From positions 40,507 to 104,506 of the forward strand of contig NZ_NFHT01000010.1 in NCBI RefSeq assembly GCF_002161445.1: a stretch of DNA of 64,000 nucleotides, given 5' to 3'. Below, piece by piece: positions 61,487 through 64,000 of the stretch. The notes beneath the pieces were generated by a model that worked only from the letters and a program-made list of their open reading frames with translations, did no database searches and was not told where the DNA came from. Source of the stretch: Alistipes sp. An66. Lineage in GTDB: Bacteria > Bacteroidota > Bacteroidia > Bacteroidales > Rikenellaceae. The position numbers and the translations under genes are program-made. Each line of letters starts with the position of its first letter. Within the stretch, counting starts at the first letter, position 1.

Positions 61487-61560
61487 AGATGAACCGATTA
61501 AAATACAGGCTTGTAAAACAAATCCTCCGCTCGTCACGGCGGATCGGCGGATATTTTTTA

Positions 61561-61568
61561 CAAAAGTA
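61561..61568 (-). promoter_or_regulatory. -7 element (TACTTTTG) for nitroreductase
   Basis: CAAAAGTA on the plus strand, 74 bp before the ATG. Confidence 0.5.
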
Positions 61569-61590
61569 GCAAAACTTTTAGAAGTTTTAC

Positions 61591-61598
61591 TATTTTTG
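61591..61598 (+). promoter_or_regulatory. -7 element (TATTTTTG) for dapF
   Basis: Exact TAnnTTTG, divergent from 61561-61568, leaving a 95-base stretch before the dapF ATG that holds nothing recognisable. Confidence 0.55.
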
Positions 61599-61693
61599 CG
61601 TAGGATAAACCGCTGCACAAAGAGGTCTGACCGGATGCCGCCCGTCCCGGGAACAACCGTCAGGTTACCGATTTGTCGGGACTAAACATCCGA

Positions 61694-62503
61694 ATGGTGC
61701 AATTGGAATTTGCAAAATACGAAGGAGCCGGAAACGACTTCATCCTGATCGACAACCGCGAAGGGCTCTTCACGCCCGCGGCGGAGCGGATCGCCCGACT
61801 GTGCGACCGCCATTTCGGGATCGGAGCCGACGGACTGATGACCCTCGGACACAACGCCGAGATCGACTGTTCGATGCGCTACTTCAACGCCGACGGCTCC
61901 GAAGGCGAGATGTGCGGAAACGGCGCCCGTTGCTTCACGCTCTTCGCCGAGCACCTCGGAATCGGCGGCGAAACCAAATTCTTCGACGCCCCGGACGGAC
62001 TCCACACCGCCCGGATCCGCCGGACAAAAGGACTCTTCGGCGAGATCGAATTGGGCATGATCGCCGTACGCGACATCCGCGAAGGCAACGGGTGGTGGTT
62101 CCTCAATACGGGAGTCCCTCACTACGTGGAGTTCGTCGACGACATCGCGTCGGTCGACGTCGTGGAACGCGGACGCCCGATCCGCTATGACACGGGCCGC
62201 TTCCCGCAGGGTACGAACGTCAACTTCGTCCAAATCACAGGCCCCGGAAACATCCGGGTCCGCACCTACGAACGCGGCGTGGAGAACGAAACCCTCGCCT
62301 GCGGAACCGGGGCCACCGCAGCCGCCATCGTCACCAACTTCGCACGGCAGCCCCTCACGGAGCGTTATGCGGTTTCGGTGCCGGGCGGTGAGCTTGCGGT
62401 ACGTTTTTCGCATGAGGCACAAACGCAGATTTATACGGACGTCCGTCTGACGGGCCCGGCCCGCCGTGTCTTCACCGGCACGTTCGACAGCGAAAATTTC
62501 TAA
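61694..62503 (+). CDS. dapF: Diaminopimelate epimerase
   Basis: A 269-residue epimerase that converts LL- to meso-diaminopimelate for lysine and peptidoglycan. Both catalytic Cys blocks are present: FNADGSEGEMCGNGARC and ENETLACGTGATAAAIV. KYEGAGNDFILIDNR and HFGIGADGL are also family signatures. ATG at 61694 (MVQLEFAKYEGAG) is preferred over a TTG seven codons upstream. First gene of a probable operon with the small acidic protein and the hydrolase. Confidence 0.96.
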   Translation: MVQLEFAKYEGAGNDFILIDNREGLFTPAAERIARLCDRHFGIGADGLMTLGHNAEIDCSMRYFNADGSEGEMCGNGARCFTLFAEHLGIGGETKFFDAPDGLHTARIRRTKGLFGEIELGMIAVRDIREGNGWWFLNTGVPHYVEFVDDIASVDVVERGRPIRYDTGRFPQGTNVNFVQITGPGNIRVRTYERGVENETLACGTGATAAAIVTNFARQPLTERYAVSVPGGELAVRFSHEAQTQIYTDVRLTGPARRVFTGTFDSENF

Positions 62504-62530
62504 ACACCAACCATCTCCATTTCCCCACCC

Positions 62531-62725
62531 ATGAAAACACAAAAGGGAATCCGCGAACACGACGCGGACGAACTTCGAAAAGCCAAACGCCTCGAACCCA
62601 TGCGCAAAAGCGGCAAGGAACGGCATGCACTGTACAGCAAATTCGAGGAGGACGACGATGAGGAGTACACATCCTATGTCAAGCGCGAATCCGCTCTCGA
62701 TTACCTCGATGACGAGGAAGAATAA
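62531..62725 (+). CDS. Small charged protein of unknown function
   Basis: A 64-residue soluble protein, Lys/Arg-rich in the first half (ELRKAKRLEPMRKSGKERH) and Asp/Glu-rich in the second (KFEEDDDEEYTSYV and the final YLDDEEE). Similar short proteins occur in Bacteroidales, without known function. The 27-bp gap to dapF and 12-bp gap to the hydrolase suggest cotranscription. The mixed-charge layout hints at a nucleic acid- or protein-binding role, but this is only a guess. Confidence 0.7.
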   Translation: MKTQKGIREHDADELRKAKRLEPMRKSGKERHALYSKFEEDDDEEYTSYVKRESALDYLDDEEE

Positions 62726-62737
62726 CCCAGATTGCGC

Positions 62738-63541
62738 ATGATCGAAAAATTCATCATGGCAGGTCCCACTGCCCTGCACATCTGCGACTCCCAGAAAGGC
62801 GACCACTGCATCGTCCTGCTGCACGGTTATCTCGAATCGATGCTCGTCTGGGAGGATTTCATACCTTATTTATATAAGGAGGTCCGGGTCGTGACGCTCG
62901 ATCTGCCGGGACACGGCATCTCGGTCGTTCAGGGCGAAGAACATTCGATGGATTTCCTGGCCGACACGGTGGCCGATGCCCTCCGGGCGTTGGGAATTGC
63001 CCGCTGTACGCTCGTCGGGCACTCGATGGGCGGCTACGTGGCGCTTGCCTTCTGCGAACGCCACCCGGAGATGCTCGACGGAGTGGTGCTGTTGAGCTCG
63101 ACGCCCAACCCCGACACGCCGGAGAAGGCCGAGAACCGACGACGCGAGATCGCCCTTGTACGGGCGGGAAAGAAGGAACTGCTGGCGCGGGTCGCCCCGG
63201 CGGCGGGCTTTGCCGAGGAGAACCGCGACCGGATGAAGGATTACATCGAGGATCTGACCGAGCAGGTTTTCGTTACCGAAGACGACGGGATCGTAGCGCT
63301 TCTGAACGGCATGATCGGCCGCAAGGATCAGAATGCGATGTTGCGGGCAACAAAGGTCCCGGTGCTCTTCATTCTCGGGCGCAAGGACGGATACATTCCG
63401 GCAGAGGTAGCCGAGAAGATGGTCGCCGACCATCCCGAAGCCCGGGTTGTCTGGCTCGAAAATTCGGGACACATGGGCTTTCTCGAAGAGCCCGAAGCAA
63501 CGGCCCAGGCATTACTTGACTTTGTCAGGACGGCGAAATAA
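62738..63541 (+). CDS. Alpha/beta hydrolase
   Basis: A 267-residue soluble hydrolase with the usual fold landmarks: oxyanion HG in [23 protein letters not shown], nucleophile elbow [11 protein letters not shown] (Ser), acid Asp in LGRKDGYIP and His in [13 protein letters not shown]. It resembles MhpC/BioH-like esterases, but the substrate is not known. ATG at 62738 is chosen over a TTG two codons upstream. A hairpin terminator follows. Confidence 0.9.
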   Translation: MIEKFIMAGPTALHICDSQKGDHCIVLLHGYLESMLVWEDFIPYLYKEVRVVTLDLPGHGISVVQGEEHSMDFLADTVADALRALGIARCTLVGHSMGGYVALAFCERHPEMLDGVVLLSSTPNPDTPEKAENRRREIALVRAGKKELLARVAPAAGFAEENRDRMKDYIEDLTEQVFVTEDDGIVALLNGMIGRKDQNAMLRATKVPVLFILGRKDGYIPAEVAEKMVADHPEARVVWLENSGHMGFLEEPEATAQALLDFVRTAK

Positions 63542-63570
63542 TCCGGTAAGAAGATCCAACCAAAAAGCCA

Positions 63571-63608
63571 AAGAGGAACGGTCCTATGAAAGCCGGTCCT
63601 CTTTTTTC
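63571..63608 (+). terminator. Rho-independent terminator of the dapF operon
   Basis: AAAGAGGA-x-CGG pairs with CCG-x-TCCTCTTT and is followed by T6. Confidence 0.8.
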
Positions 63609-63818
63609 ATCGTAGCCTGTTTCTGTCAAGGAGAGATTTTCAAAATCTGTCTGCAACTTTGGCGGCCTGTCGCCTTTCCCGGCATCGGTTATCGGGCCAG
63701 AATCCCGAACGTAAAACTCGTTGTCCCCTCCTCCGACCCTTTCAGATCCGGCCCCTCCCGTTCAGCCGGCAAGGCATCACGAACTCTCCTCCCTCGCTCC
63801 CGGCTATAAACATAAAAA
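63609..63818. other. Gap between the dapF operon and the rRNA operon terminator
   Basis: About 210 bases without a supported gene, tRNA or clear promoter. One GATTTT/AAAATC hairpin lies near 63640, and the stretch near 63730-63810 is pyrimidine-rich. Confidence 0.5.
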
Positions 63819-63849
63819 CAAAAAAGGTCAGACCTTTCGATCTGACCTT
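63819..63849 (-). terminator. Terminator of the rRNA operon
   Basis: Perfect 9-pair stem AAGGTCAGA/TCTGACCTT with an 8-base loop. On the minus strand it is followed by a T-rich run (complement of the A runs at 63815-63825). Confidence 0.88.
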
Positions 63850-63851
63850 GA

Positions 63852-63963
<112 letters not shown>

Positions 63964-64000
63964 AAAGAACGTTTTCACAGAGGGAGATACATTCCCGATA

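Noticed and set aside
63609..63818. tRNA genes beside the 5S rRNA
   Set aside because: No cloverleaf pairing or TTCGA-type T-loop with matching arms could be found on either strand.

Overview
The window is a chromosomal segment of a GC-rich member of the Bacteroidales, most like the Alistipes/Rikenellaceae group. The case rests on several things. TAnnTTTG -7 promoter elements recur in both orientations, and three have a TTTG/CAAA partner 19-20 nt upstream. Start codons lack clear Shine-Dalgarno sequences. The phylum-specific DUF4295 gene follows rpmB-rpmG. There is a TamB-TamL pair with a lipid-anchored Omp85 protein, an RNase Y gene after zapA, and many SusD-era style small lipoproteins. Assignment to genus is inference from composition and gene content only.

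Layout. 1-3700: end of pdxB, pyrD, cinA and a ribosomal-protein operon (rpmB, rpmG, DUF4295). 3700-7750: glycosyltransferase locus, in which an AT-richer two-gene cassette sits in front of a GC-rich homologous cassette whose first gene survives only as a 58-codon tail. 7750-14530: secreted protein, ftsY-rimO, a small coiled-coil gene, zapA, a probable 6S RNA, rny and an HD-domain protein. 14560-22440: minus-strand DHOD-like/gcvT/acetyltransferase operon, divergent from a large two-receiver plus PEP-synthase-type ATP-grasp protein, then gdhA. 22440-24500: AT-rich lipoprotein trio preceded by an undescribed structured, terminator-ended leader. 24500-35600: pgi-gpsA (minus), then the full elongasome operon mreB-mreC-mreD-mrdA-rodA with a calcium P-type ATPase attached. 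35600-46170: lipocalin-like lipoprotein, degenerate rubrerythrin, yebC, VOC protein, Sua5 family, thioesterase, two EamA transporters, cca, SGNH hydrolase, pdxJ, nadK, uppS. 46200-60730: envelope biogenesis block (bamA, two Skp/OmpH, AraC regulator, tamB, tamL, a second lipid-anchored Omp85). 60740-64000: nitroreductase, dapF, a small acidic protein, an alpha/beta hydrolase, and the 5S rRNA end of an rRNA operon entering from the right on the minus strand.

Functionally the window is mostly housekeeping, with a strong envelope theme: precursor supply (uppS, dapF), rod-shape synthesis (mre/mrdA/rodA), outer-membrane protein insertion (BamA, Skp, TamB/TamL) and surface glycan synthesis. The points most worth following are the leader RNA upstream of the lipoprotein trio, the glycosyltransferase cassette replacement, the receiver-ATP-grasp protein, the altered active site of PyrD, and the small tandem-repeat tracts between genes.
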